Assembly: GCA_046727855.1 (NCBI GenBank)
Contig: JBKPDL010000038.1
Coordinates: 1 to 39,095 of the forward strand
Reading direction: 5' to 3'
DNA length: 39,095 nt
Origin: DASPWV01 sp046727855
GTDB lineage: Bacteria; Acidobacteriota; Vicinamibacteria; Vicinamibacterales; UBA2999
Positions within the stretch are counted from its first letter, which is position 1. Every line of letters begins with the position of its first letter. The notes beneath the pieces were generated by a model. That model was not told the DNA's origin. It searched no databases and saw only the letters and a list, made by a program, of their open reading frames with translations. A program made the translations under genes and the position numbers. Positions 32,811-39,095 of this stretch are shown here, piece after piece.

Positions 32811-34034
32811 TTGAATAGGGCCAATTCCAATACCGCCTGGCGAATGCTGGCGGCGCTCGCAGCGGCCGAGTTCCTCGGCATGACGTTGTGGTTCTCAGCG
32901 ACGGCCGTCACGCCTGTGCTCGTCGAAGAGTTTGGCATGTCGGCCGCGCATGCGTCGTGGCTCACGATTGCGGTGCAGGCGGGCTTCGTCGCCGGCACGC
33001 TCGGCAGCGCGCTGGCGAATCTCGCCGACGTGTTCAACGCGCGCGTACTGTTTTTTGCAGGCGCGGTCGTTGGCGCCGCGGCGAACGGGGCGGTGCTGCT
33101 GGCCGGCTCACCGACAACTGTCGTACTGCTGCGGTTTCTCACCGGTGCCGCGCTGGCATGCGTTTATCCACCGGGGATGAAGATCGCAGCCGGATGGTTT
33201 CGCGAACAACGGGGGTTCGCGCTTGGGATTCTCATTGGCGCGCTGACACTTGGCAAGGCGTTTCCACATCTGCTGACGGCAGTTTACGGACGGGCGTGGC
33301 GAGAACCGATGCTGCTCGTCTCGGCTTTGGCAATCGCGGGCGGCGCACTCGTGCTCGCCGTGGTGCGCGACGGCCCGTTCGTTGCCGCGACATCGCCGTT
33401 CGATCCTCACGCCATCGGGCGCATCATCCGCATCCGCGGCGCTCGCCTTGCAACGCTCGGCTACCTCGGGCATATGTGGGAGCTCTATGCGATGTGGACA
33501 TGGATTGCAGTGCTCGCAACTGCCAGCTTCGCCGCCGCCGGCATGAGCGCGGCAGTCGCAGCCGGCTCGCTGGCCGCATTTCTCGCAATCGGAAGCGGCA
33601 CGGCAGGATGCGCCGTTGCGGGTTGGCTGGCGGATCGACTTGGCCGCGCGCGCGTGGCGATCTGGGCGATGTGGACGAGCGCCGCATGCGCCGCGCTCAC
33701 GGCGATCGTGTTTGGCGGTCAGCCGATCGTCCTGTTTGCGCTGGTGATGGTATGGGGGTTCTCTGTGGTCGCCGACTCGGCGCAATTCTCAGCGCTCGTG
33801 AGCGAGCACTCGCCGCCTGATCATGTCGGCACGGCGCTCACGTTGCAGACGTGTCTCGGATTTCTGCTCACCACGGTGACGATCGAGTTGCTGCCGCGTG
33901 TCGCGGGTGTCGTCGGTTGGAGATACGCGTCGCTACTGCTCGTGCCTGGACCAGTCCTGGGCATCATCGCGATGCGCGGACTGGCGACGTCGCCGACTGA
34001 AGGTTCGCGCGACACGGTGCAAGAGAGCTTGTAG
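32811..34034 (+). CDS. MFS transporter
   Basis: A 407-residue membrane protein. TTG 32811 gives the longest sensible start (MNRANSNTAWRMLAALAAAEF), though no SD is evident and ATG 32844 would remove only part of the leader. Twelve hydrophobic segments are present. The loop 2-3 motif is degenerate ('ANLADVFNARVLFF'), the loop 8-9 motif GWLADRLGRARVAIW is clear. The beginning FLGMTLWFSATAVTP is typical of a poorly studied MFS branch. Its substrate is unknown. It is divergent from the M16 operon and convergent with DUF3347. Confidence 0.88.
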   Translation: MNRANSNTAWRMLAALAAAEFLGMTLWFSATAVTPVLVEEFGMSAAHASWLTIAVQAGFVAGTLGSALANLADVFNARVLFFAGAVVGAAANGAVLLAGSPTTVVLLRFLTGAALACVYPPGMKIAAGWFREQRGFALGILIGALTLGKAFPHLLTAVYGRAWREPMLLVSALAIAGGALVLAVVRDGPFVAATSPFDPHAIGRIIRIRGARLATLGYLGHMWELYAMWTWIAVLATASFAAAGMSAAVAAGSLAAFLAIGSGTAGCAVAGWLADRLGRARVAIWAMWTSAACAALTAIVFGGQPIVLFALVMVWGFSVVADSAQFSALVSEHSPPDHVGTALTLQTCLGFLLTTVTIELLPRVAGVVGWRYASLLLVPGPVLGIIAMRGLATSPTEGSRDTVQESL

Positions 34035-34058
34035 CGCGCACCTTCAGGTTCGCGATCC

Positions 34059-34499
34059 CTATTTCTTGAACGAACCACACGTCAACATCGACGCGCCGTA
34101 GTACGGATTCTTGATCTCCTTGTCCTTCTGCAGCCACGGCTTGTTGACCATCGGGCAATATGCCACCTTCACATCCGCGCCGAGCTCGCTCTTGGTCTTT
34201 TCGGCGTATGCGATCAACGCTTCGCTCAATTCGCCAAACGTCGTTCGCGCTGTGGCAATGTCCTTGGCTGCGCCGAGCTTGTTCGCGCTGGCTGCAAGCT
34301 TGTCGGCGTCGCCGCCCAGAGCCGTCGCGGCGACTTCGATCGCCTTCGCCTGCAACGCGACTTCGTCGAACTTGTCGCTGGCGAGCGCCGCCTGAATCTG
34401 CAGATAAGGGTCGATCAGCGCCTTCGGCAACTCAGCCGCCCACGCCGCACCTGTTGCCGACACCGTTGCAATCGCGAGCGCCAGAATCGTGTTTTTCAT
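34059..34499 (-). CDS. DUF3347 domain protein, exported, probable metal binding
   Basis: The start at ATG 34499 is supported by AGGAG on the minus strand nine bases upstream and by a proper Sec signal peptide (residues 1-22, ending AAWAA). The 146-residue protein is the DUF3347 fold: a helical pair (PYLQIQAALASDKFDEVALQ, first residues) and the C-terminal motif YCPMVNKPWLQ (C115) with PYYGASMLTCG (M138, C141). In CusB-like proteins the same domain is linked to heavy-metal efflux, and the Cys/Met residues are good Cu(I) ligands. No efflux pump is adjacent. It follows mrp on the same strand behind a 33-base tandem repeat. Confidence 0.87.
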   Translation of the reverse strand: MKNTILALAIATVSATGAAWAAELPKALIDPYLQIQAALASDKFDEVALQAKAIEVAATALGGDADKLAASANKLGAAKDIATARTTFGELSEALIAYAEKTKSELGADVKVAYCPMVNKPWLQKDKEIKNPYYGASMLTCGSFKK

Positions 34500-34540
34500 C
34501 TGCGTCGTCTCCTGAAACCTGCGAACGTGCCCCACTTGAT

Positions 34541-34606
34541 TGTCCTGAGCCAGCGCACGCGAGTCGAGGGGCCTGCCCTGAACGAGCGCACGCGAGTCGA
34601 AAGGCC
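34541..34606. repeat. 33-bp tandem duplication between mrp and the DUF3347 gene
   Basis: Two exactly adjacent 33-base units, 34541-34573 and 34574-34606, share AGCGCACGCGAGTCGA and the CCTGA word and differ at a few positions. It ends three bases before the mrp stop. The GAGTCGAA...GGCC...CCTGA words are of a type often seen dispersed in soil-bacterial genomes (recollection, not searched). Confidence 0.85.
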
Positions 34607-34609
34607 GAC

Positions 34610-35713
34610 TTACCGACCAACTTTCCCGATCGGGATCAACGGAATCTTCCCCTTGTTCGCCATCGCGTTTCTGTGCGCCGCGATCGAGATCTGCGCCGCG
34701 ACCCGCTCGGCGACGTTCTGGAACGCCCGCGTTGCCTGTGCCTCGGGCTCCGCAACGATAAGGGGAATACCGCGGTCGCTGCCGGTGCTGATCGGCTGAT
34801 ACACAGGCAGCCGTCCGAGAAACGGAATGCCGATATCGATCGCAATGCGCTCGCCGCCGCCGTATCCGAAGATGTCGCTCTCGTGGTGGCAGTTCGGGCA
34901 CGTGTAATAACTCATGTTCTCGACGATCCCAAGCGTTGGGACGTTGAGTTTCTGATACATCCGCACCGCGCGCCTGCTGTCGGAGAGCGACACCTGCTGC
35001 GGCGTGGTGACGACGATCGCGCCGGCAACTGCAACGGTTTGACTCAGACTGAGCGCCACGTCGCCAGTGCCCGGAGGCATGTCGATGATCAGGTAATCGA
35101 GATCGCGCCATGCGACGTTGCGGAAAAACTGCTGGATGGCACTGTGTACCATCGGCCCGCGCCAGATCACCGGCGCGTCCTCGTCGGTGAGAAAACCGAT
35201 CGAAACGATTTGCAGGCCGTACTTTTCCGCAGGGATGATCTGCTCGCCGTTCGATTGCAGCTGCGTCTTCAGGCCGAGCATCAGCGGAATGTTCGGACCG
35301 TAAATGTCCCCGTCGAGAATCCCCACGCGGCTGCCTGAGGTCGCGAGTGCCAGCGCGAGATTGACCGATACGGTGGTCTTCCCCACACCACCTTTGCCGG
35401 CTCCCACGGCGATCACGTTTTTTACGCCGGGCAACGGCGGTCGCCCGTGTTCGGGCGCGGTGACCGAACGGACGGAAGCCGTCATCGCGATCTCCACGGC
35501 GGTCACGCCATCGATCGCCGACACCGCCGCCACCGCCTGTTGCTTCATCAGATCCTTCACCGGACATGCCGGCGTCGTCAGCTCGATCGTGAACGTCACA
35601 CGACCGCCGTCGACTGCGAGGTTCTTGACGAATCCGAGCGACACGATGTCTTTACGCAGGTCGGGATCGATGACGGTTTTGAGCGCGTTGAGGACCGCGT
35701 CGGAGGACAACAT
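34610..35713 (-). CDS. mrp: Mrp/NBP35-family iron-sulfur carrier ATPase
   Basis: The start ATG 35713 has an AAAGG SD six bases upstream; the longer reading to 35740 lies in a palindrome. The protein has 367 residues. The N-terminal MIP18/DUF59 domain (about 1-85) includes TPACPVKD with C50. The deviant Walker A GKGGVGKTT is at 106-114, the switch region has IIDMPPGTGD, and the cluster-binding pair C-x2-C (CPNCHHES) is near 271-274. It delivers [4Fe-4S] clusters to apoproteins such as those of the KorAB system elsewhere in this window. A palindrome in the 5' leader covers the SD. Confidence 0.95.
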   Translation of the reverse strand: MLSSDAVLNALKTVIDPDLRKDIVSLGFVKNLAVDGGRVTFTIELTTPACPVKDLMKQQAVAAVSAIDGVTAVEIAMTASVRSVTAPEHGRPPLPGVKNVIAVGAGKGGVGKTTVSVNLALALATSGSRVGILDGDIYGPNIPLMLGLKTQLQSNGEQIIPAEKYGLQIVSIGFLTDEDAPVIWRGPMVHSAIQQFFRNVAWRDLDYLIIDMPPGTGDVALSLSQTVAVAGAIVVTTPQQVSLSDSRRAVRMYQKLNVPTLGIVENMSYYTCPNCHHESDIFGYGGGERIAIDIGIPFLGRLPVYQPISTGSDRGIPLIVAEPEAQATRAFQNVAERVAAQISIAAHRNAMANKGKIPLIPIGKVGR

Positions 35714-35721
35714 GGAGAACC

Positions 35722-35741
35722 TTTGAGCCGAGCGGCTCAAA
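35722..35741 (-). promoter_or_regulatory. Perfect hairpin abutting the mrp Shine-Dalgarno
   Basis: On the minus strand the leader reads TTTGAGCC-GCTC-GGCTCAAA, an eight-base perfect stem with a four-base loop, and runs straight into GG, so the AAAGG SD is half inside the stem. The ATG is eight bases further. It could be an operator or an RNA hairpin that limits translation. Confidence 0.55.
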
Positions 35742-35836
35742 CTCTCAGCTTAACGGCTTTGTCGGGGGGTGACAAGGTGTGGAAACCCCTGTAGACTGCC
35801 GGCCGACGCACGTCCCCCTTTTTGAAGGAGACCTAG

Positions 35837-36199
35837 ATGCCTGACGCGATTCCGCCGCCGCCGGGGAGTTCTGCCCCCTCGAGCAACCGGAATGTGATGA
35901 TCCTGTTGTCCTATCTGTGGCTGCTGGCGTTGATTCCGCTGGTGGTCGAAAAAGAGGACCGGGAAGTCCAGTGGCATGCCAAACATGGACTTGTGTTGAC
36001 GGTGGCCGAATTGATCTTCTGGGTCGCCTTCCAGGTGCTGACGTTCGTTCTCGGATCGTTTCTCGGTTGCCTCGTGGCGATCTTCGCGCCAATCATTGGG
36101 CTCGGGTTCCTCGTGCTCCATATCTTCGCGATCATCAAGGGAATCAACGGGCAGCGGCTCATCATCCCGGGGATCAGCCAGTACGCGGACCGCTTCTAA
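35837..36199 (+). CDS. DUF4870 membrane protein
   Basis: A 120-residue protein with an excellent SD (GAAGGAG, 35824-35830, six bases before ATG). A Pro-rich N-terminus (PDAIPPPPGSSAPSS) is followed by the DUF4870 core: SYLWLLALIPLVVE, the conserved 'EVQWHAKHGL' loop, and two further hydrophobic helices ending in IKGINGQRLIIPGIS. Family function is unknown; the members are small inner-membrane proteins with four helices. It is followed closely by yidD. Confidence 0.9.
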   Translation: MPDAIPPPPGSSAPSSNRNVMILLSYLWLLALIPLVVEKEDREVQWHAKHGLVLTVAELIFWVAFQVLTFVLGSFLGCLVAIFAPIIGLGFLVLHIFAIIKGINGQRLIIPGISQYADRF

Positions 36200-36269
36200 G
36201 CGACACATCGCAGGAAGATTTTTTGGCCGCAGAGCCTGCCTCGCGCTCGCTCTCGCGGCTGGATTACTG

Positions 36270-36551
36270 TTGCTGGCGCTCGTCGTTGACGTACGGCGGG
36301 CGCCGGCAGAGCAGCTCAGCACCCGCGGCGCACTCGCCGCGATTCACCTCTATCAAGCAACGCTCTCGCCCATCTACAGCCGCATGGGCGTGCGCTGCCG
36401 GTTCACGCCGAACTGCAGTCACTACGGCGAAACCGTCGTCCGGCAATTCGGTGCGCTGCGCGGCGGCTGGATGGCGATGAAGCGGGTGTTGCGCTGCGGG
36501 CCGTGGACGCCGATGGGAACCTACGATCCGCCTCCTACACACGTCACGTAG
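36270..36551 (+). CDS. yidD: YidD-type membrane insertion efficiency factor; start uncertain
   Basis: The core 'AIHLYQATLSPIYSRMGVRCRF', split here, with RFTPNCSHYG and the end CGPWTPMGTYDPPP, is the YidD signature (Cys-rich amphipathic protein aiding YidC/Sec insertion). The first in-frame start after the preceding gene is TTG 36270, giving 93 residues, but it cuts into a hydrophobic run that begins before it (ACLALALAAGLLLLALV). The frame upstream has no ATG, GTG or TTG between 36099 and 36270; an upstream TTG at 36096 would overlap DUF4870 by 104 bases. A GCAGGAAG SD-like site at 36210-36217 precedes no usual start codon. The true start may be non-canonical or a sequencing error may be present. 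Confidence 0.75.
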   Translation: MLALVVDVRRAPAEQLSTRGALAAIHLYQATLSPIYSRMGVRCRFTPNCSHYGETVVRQFGALRGGWMAMKRVLRCGPWTPMGTYDPPPTHVT

Positions 36552-36552
36552 T

Positions 36553-36569
36553 GCGGACCTTAAGTCCGC
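36553..36569. terminator. Hairpin GCGGAC-CTTAA-GTCCGC between convergent genes
   Basis: A perfect six-base stem with a five-base loop lies two bases after the yidD stop and covers the last two codons of the convergent membrane-protein gene. The T-rich run is weak (GTTTCGG). It can serve both genes as a bidirectional terminator, or be another copy of a dispersed palindrome. Confidence 0.55.
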
Positions 36570-36955
36570 GTTTCGGTTACCGCGAACAACCTTCTGCCCT
36601 CTTCGGTCAGCAGTACCCAGCACGCATACGCGCCGAGGGCCGTGCCGAACGGAAACAGCACGACGTTGATCACGGCGAGGCCGAGGCCGGCGAGGCGGGC
36701 CCAGTGTCTGTAGCGTCGCAGCGCTGCGCCCAGCCAGAGGTGAAGCACGCCCCAGAGCAGCGCGAGCACCGCGAGCACGCCAAAGGTAAACGCGGTCACA
36801 TCCGCGGCGAGTTCCGCCGCCACGTCGTTGGTTCCGTCTGATTGAGCAATGGCAAGCGCGCCGGCCATCAGTGCGAGTCCGGCGAGTCCAACGAGCGCAA
36901 AGATGGCGCCCCAGCCGAGATATAGCAGCGCGAGGAAATCTGCGTGGCGTTTCAC
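36560..36955 (-). CDS. Hypothetical four-helix membrane protein
   Basis: A 131-residue protein of unknown family. Hydrophobic helices are at about 8-37 (two close segments around LYLGWGAIFALVGLAGLALM), 52-75 (TAFTFGVLAVLALLWGVLHL) and 85-115 (LGLAVINVVLFPFGTALGAY). It ends EEGRRLFAVTETRT, the last residues coming from the GCGGAC palindrome. The layout resembles small DUF-type integral proteins with a conserved FPFGTALG loop. It is the last gene of a minus-strand run behind the DnaJ-zinc-finger-like gene, 34 bases apart. Confidence 0.82.
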   Translation of the reverse strand: MKRHADFLALLYLGWGAIFALVGLAGLALMAGALAIAQSDGTNDVAAELAADVTAFTFGVLAVLALLWGVLHLWLGAALRRYRHWARLAGLGLAVINVVLFPFGTALGAYACWVLLTEEGRRLFAVTETRT

Positions 36956-36989
36956 ACGGCAGTGGACGACGCGTGGCTACGGTGCAGTC

Positions 36990-37448
36990 TCAGGTCACTG
37001 CGACGCGCACATCGACGCGTGTTCGCGGTCCGCGCGACGGTGTCACGCTGAAGCTGAATCGCGCCCCGTCCACGACGCCGGCTGGCACTGATACCGTCAG
37101 CATTCTGCGGCGCAGCGCGTGCCCAGTGCCGGCGCATGTGTCGCACCGATCACCCCACACTTCGCCGCGCCCGCCGCAGTTTCGGCAGGTCCAGCGCAGC
37201 GGCACTTCCAGCGGCACCGCCGCGCCGGTGCCGGCTTGGCGACGGGACAGAGTGATTTCGGCACGCAGACGCTCAACGGTCGCATCCGCGTCGCTGTCGA
37301 ACGCATGCCGCATCCGTTCGACTTTGTCGCGGACGGCCGGAAAGTCGATCGCTACCTCGTCGGCGAACGAGTGGTCGAGTTCCCGCTCGATGCCCGGCGA
37401 ACGCTCAACGGCGATCCACGAATCTTCTACGCGCCAATAGTTCTTCAC
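36990..37448 (-). CDS. DnaJ zinc-finger-like protein without J domain
   Basis: GTG 37448 is taken as start; the longer frame to 37778 crosses the heptamer array and is not credible in that part. The protein has 152 residues. An N-terminal soluble region of about 80 residues is followed by a half zinc finger C88-x2-C91-GGRG and C102-x2-C105-AGTG, the DnaJ central-domain pattern but with two of its four repeats. After it comes LTVSVPAGVVDGARFSFSV, which matches the C-terminal substrate-binding domain start of DnaJ. There is no HPD J motif, so DnaK stimulation is not expected. It could be a standalone unfolded-protein holder. Confidence 0.7.
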   Translation of the reverse strand: MKNYWRVEDSWIAVERSPGIERELDHSFADEVAIDFPAVRDKVERMRHAFDSDADATVERLRAEITLSRRQAGTGAAVPLEVPLRWTCRNCGGRGEVWGDRCDTCAGTGHALRRRMLTVSVPAGVVDGARFSFSVTPSRGPRTRVDVRVAVT

Positions 37449-37587
37449 GCGACAATCACACTTGTTCGTAGCGTAGGAGGCCGATCGGAGGTTGTCAAGG
37501 CAAGTTACAAGTTGAAAGTGACAAGTCCAAAAGTTGACAAAAAGAGTTGCGCAGGTTCTAACATTTGAACTCACAACTTCCAAACTC

Positions 37588-37659
37588 ACTTTGAACTTTG
37601 AACTTTGAACTTTGAACTCTGAACTTTGAACTTTGAACTTTGAACTTTGAACTTTGAAC
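37588..37659. repeat. Heptanucleotide array (ACTTTGA)n, about ten copies
   Basis: A 72-base run of the heptamer ACTTTGA, perfect except for one unit with CTCTGAA. Flanking words (ACAAGTTGAAAGTGACAAG at about 37506-37524) are degenerate relatives. Because 7 is not a multiple of 3, all three minus frames stay open and read FKVQSSK-like peptides; these are not genes. The run lies in the 240-base gap between the DnaJ-finger-like gene and the zinc-ribbon genes. Confidence 0.92.
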
Positions 37660-37746
37660 GCGCAACTGTGTAGACTTGCGCAGCCATGGCCCGAGAATGC
37701 CCGCTCCGCCGCGACATGATGCGGCTCGAGACGCGCGATTTCGCAA

Positions 37747-37863
37747 GTGCCCGGCACCAACCAACAGGTCCGCACCATCGTACGGGAGTGGGTGTGCCGG
37801 GAATGCGACTACTTCGAAGAAGCGGAGGATCTCGGCGGGGCCGAGAACGAGGACCGCGGCTGA
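37747..37863 (+). CDS. Possible 38-residue CxxC peptide
   Basis: GTG 37747 to TGA 37861-37863 encodes MPGTNQQVRTIVREW then VCRECDYFEEAEDLGG and a charged end. The VCRECDYFEE text looks like half of a zinc ribbon and has a protein-like amino-acid mix. There is no SD, the frame is short, and it ends six bases before the stop of the convergent zinc-ribbon gene. I give it low weight. Confidence 0.3.
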   Translation: MPGTNQQVRTIVREWVCRECDYFEEAEDLGGAENEDRG

Positions 37864-37869
37864 TCGCGC

Positions 37870-38091
37870 TCAGCGCGCGCCGATCGTCAACAGAACTTCT
37901 TTGCGGAGTGTGTCTTCCACCTGCTCGAAATCGAGGGCTGTCTCGCACTCGTCGCACAGCACTTCGAATACTGCCGGCCGGCTCTCTTCTGCGACCTCGA
38001 CACGGCCGTTATCGAGCTGCACGACGTGCAATTGCATCGTCTTGACCTGAAAATTTTTCGTGTTCCCGCAATTCGGGCACGTAAACGCCAC
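37870..38091 (-). CDS. Small zinc-ribbon protein (73 aa)
   Basis: GTG 38091 has a good SD (GAGGAG) on the minus strand eight bases upstream. Two C-x2-C pairs, C5/C8 (CPNC) and C46/C49 (CDEC), can bind one zinc, separated by a beta-rich stretch 'NFQVKTMQLHVVQLDNGRVE'. No named family is certain. It resembles small zinc-ribbon proteins that bind RNA or RNA polymerase. No DNA-binding domain is attached. Confidence 0.8.
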   Translation of the reverse strand: MAFTCPNCGNTKNFQVKTMQLHVVQLDNGRVEVAEESRPAVFEVLCDECETALDFEQVEDTLRKEVLLTIGAR

Positions 38092-38232
38092 GCTTCGAGC
38101 TCCTCTCTCCTACGATCCGCAAGGCGCGGTAGGACTCGCGGGGGGGCAAGAAATGCGCCATCGGCGAGGACCGCAAAAGGGCATTGTATTGGATGGCCTG
38201 AGCGAAGCGCAATGAACTGTTTTGGAGGAGAT
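38092..38232. other. Gap of 141 bases, nothing recognised
   Basis: Between the zinc-ribbon start and the stop of the next minus-strand gene. A GGGGGG run lies at 38141-38146. TATTGGATGGCCTGAGCG lies near 38186. I see no gene and no convincing promoter beyond the SD of the zinc-ribbon gene. Confidence 0.4.
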
Positions 38233-38457
38233 TTATCGGCTGAGCCGGTCGGACCCGCTGAATCCCAGTCCGAGCACGCTTCCCAGTTCGTGCTGCTGGT
38301 GAATGCAGTGCGGGCCGCGCGCCTCGAGCGCTACCAGTTCGACGTCCCACGGCTGCGTGCGGTAAACCGCAGCGACGCAGCCACAAGGCAGCGAGTGCAG
38401 CGAATCAAACGCATACTGGGCCGACTGACGGCCGCGTTGCGCAGAGGACGTTCGCAT
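38233..38457 (-). CDS. Small protein of unknown function (74 aa)
   Basis: ATG 38457 is preceded on the minus strand by GGAAGG about eleven bases upstream, so translation is plausible. The peptide contains 'SLPCGCVAAVYRTQPWDVEL' and ARGPHCIHQQHELGSVLGL, which read like a real compact domain rather than noise. It starts 36 bases after the nuclease-domain stop on the same strand. I do not recognise a family. The Cys and His residues could bind metal. Confidence 0.5.
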   Translation of the reverse strand: MRTSSAQRGRQSAQYAFDSLHSLPCGCVAAVYRTQPWDVELVALEARGPHCIHQQHELGSVLGLGFSGSDRLSR

Positions 38458-38493
38458 GGTTCCGCAATCCTTCCAGACGAGCGCTGTACTTAC

Positions 38494-38847
38494 TTAGACG
38501 CCCGCCTGTCCGGAAAGTTGCCTTTCGGCGTAAACCAGTCGTCCCTCGACAGTTACGCCAGGGAACAGCGCGCGCGCCGCGGTGAGATAGAGCGCGAGCT
38601 GCCGTTCGTGCTCCGGATGCGGCTGGCCGGCTTTGAACTCGAGAATCTCCATCTCGCCATCCGGATACTCGACCAGCGCGTCAATCGCGCCGCGCACGAT
38701 CGTGCCGTCCGCCTGGCGAAGCGAGAACGGCACCTCGTGCATCCGCGTGTGCGCGGAAGCGAGCCGCGCCGCGAGGTCCTGATTCGCTGCCAGCGCCTCG
38801 AACGCTGACTCCGCGCGATCGAACAGCGCGCCGACCTCGTCGATCAC
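38494..38847 (-). CDS. PD-(D/E)XK nuclease domain (UvrD/AddA-type C-terminus), probably truncated
   Basis: From GTG 38847 the 117-residue frame has the RecB-type nuclease core: E38 (HEVPF), D56 (GAIDALVE), E70-x-K72 (ILEFKAG) and Q83 (ERQLALYL). The frame stays open upstream to a TAG at 39040-39042, and up to about 38975 it still matches the family (SRLVGVLVHRALQSG, as in helicase-nuclease linkers). Beyond 38970 it enters the 19-bp repeat array. The helicase part expected for an AddA- or UvrD-like protein is not in the window in this frame. The domain call is good; whether the product is functional is open. Confidence 0.7.
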   Translation of the reverse strand: MIDEVGALFDRAESAFEALAANQDLAARLASAHTRMHEVPFSLRQADGTIVRGAIDALVEYPDGEMEILEFKAGQPHPEHERQLALYLTAARALFPGVTVEGRLVYAERQLSGQAGV

Positions 38848-38970
38848 CGCGCGTTCGTGCGGCCGAAGCAGCTGTTCGAATCGCGCGCGCCGCGTGGTGT
38901 GATCGAGTGCGGTCGACGCGAGACCTGATTGCAGCGCGCGATGAACGAGGACGCCGACCAGGCGACTGGC

Positions 38971-39095
38971 GACCTCCGTCCCTGCTAGCGACCTCCGTCC
39001 CTGCCGGTGACCTCCGTCCCCGCCGGTGACCTCCGTCCCCTACAGCCATCTCCATCCCTCGTCGCGGGGACGGAGGTCTCTGGCGGGGACGGAGG
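38971..39095. repeat. 19-bp tandem repeat array GACCTCCGTCCC, with inverted copies, to window end
   Basis: GACCTCCGTCCC starts at 38971, 38990, 39009 and 39028 (period 19), then a decayed copy near 39049. Two inverted copies GGGGACGGAGG follow at 39066 and 39085, also 19 bases apart. The two halves face each other around 39050-39065 and can form a long hairpin. The array runs off the window. Confidence 0.9.

Noticed and set aside
32663..33142. 159-codon minus-strand ORF with collagen-like triplets
   Set aside because: It covers the divergent promoter gap and the antisense of the MFS gene; the Gly-X-Y stretch comes from the 9-bp repeat.
34500..35567. 502-codon minus-strand ORF running through mrp into DUF3347
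   Set aside because: Only its last 146 codons are real (DUF3347 with signal peptide and SD); the rest is a shifted frame of mrp.
37588..37659. CRISPR-like array
   Set aside because: No spacers; contiguous heptamers. The 19-bp array at 38971 also has only 7-base intervals, far too short for CRISPR.
37450..37957. FKVQSSK-type ORFs across the heptamer array
   Set aside because: Produced by a 7-base repeat that leaves all minus frames open; not conserved protein.
1..39095. tRNA, rRNA, transposase, integrase or phage genes
   Set aside because: None found on reading the gaps and frames; no target-site duplications or att-like repeats beside a tRNA.

Overview
The window is high-GC DNA with tightly packed genes and frequent 1-4 base start/stop overlaps. 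Two long MacB/FtsX-type permeases of the acidobacterial ADOP type are present, one directly behind a PadR regulator. Together with the M16 peptidase pair, a PQQ dehydrogenase, a KorAB operon and intergenic gaps filled with short repeated words, this suggests an uncultured Acidobacteriota, perhaps Vicinamibacteria. That placement is inference; there is no rRNA or tRNA gene here to test it.

Layout. 1-3.5 kb: PadR tail, ADOP permease and a YdjM-like membrane protein. 3.5-3.8 kb: a repeat block. 3.8-6.7 kb: secreted PQQ dehydrogenase and a lipoprotein of the cyclase family. 6.9-11.6 kb (minus): an operon for a GltD-like flavo-iron-sulfur protein plus KorA and KorB, with a Tat-exported PhoD phosphatase upstream. 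13.2-17.1 kb: a YtrA-type GntR regulator with its own operator, a slipin and a second ADOP permease. 17.0-18.7 kb (minus): Ogt, an Mpo1-like protein and an arginase-family enzyme. 18.8-20.4 kb: a NamZ/DUF1343 protein and an SRPBCC protein. 20.5-23.0 kb: divergent MFS transporter and FAD oxidoreductase. 23.0-25.9 kb (minus): an unrecognised gene remnant, an ankyrin protein and pyruvate kinase. 26.0-28.5 kb: a 54-residue ORF, an amidase and an alpha/beta hydrolase in an overlapping operon. 28.7 kb: a small membrane protein behind an ECF-sigma-like promoter. 29-32.7 kb (minus): M16 catalytic and non-catalytic subunits plus an MDR oxidoreductase. 32.8-36.9 kb: MFS, DUF3347, Mrp, DUF4870, YidD and a four-helix membrane protein. 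37-39.1 kb: a DnaJ-zinc-finger-like protein, a zinc ribbon, a small unknown protein and a PD-(D/E)XK nuclease domain whose 5' side runs into a 19-bp repeat array.

Most of the genes are housekeeping or ordinary accessory functions. No defence island, prophage, transposase or CRISPR array is visible. The most unusual signal is in the gaps: at least nine intergenic regions each carry a different short repeat (periods 7, 9, 19, 32, 33 and 71 bp, or palindromic words). Two of these appear to have altered a gene end: the Mpo1-like C-terminus and the nuclease 5' region. Other points worth attention are the candidate GatC/AtzG-like small partner of the amidase, the GntR operator lying over a probable leaderless start, the hairpin against the mrp Shine-Dalgarno, and the ECF-type promoter in front of a 75-residue membrane protein.
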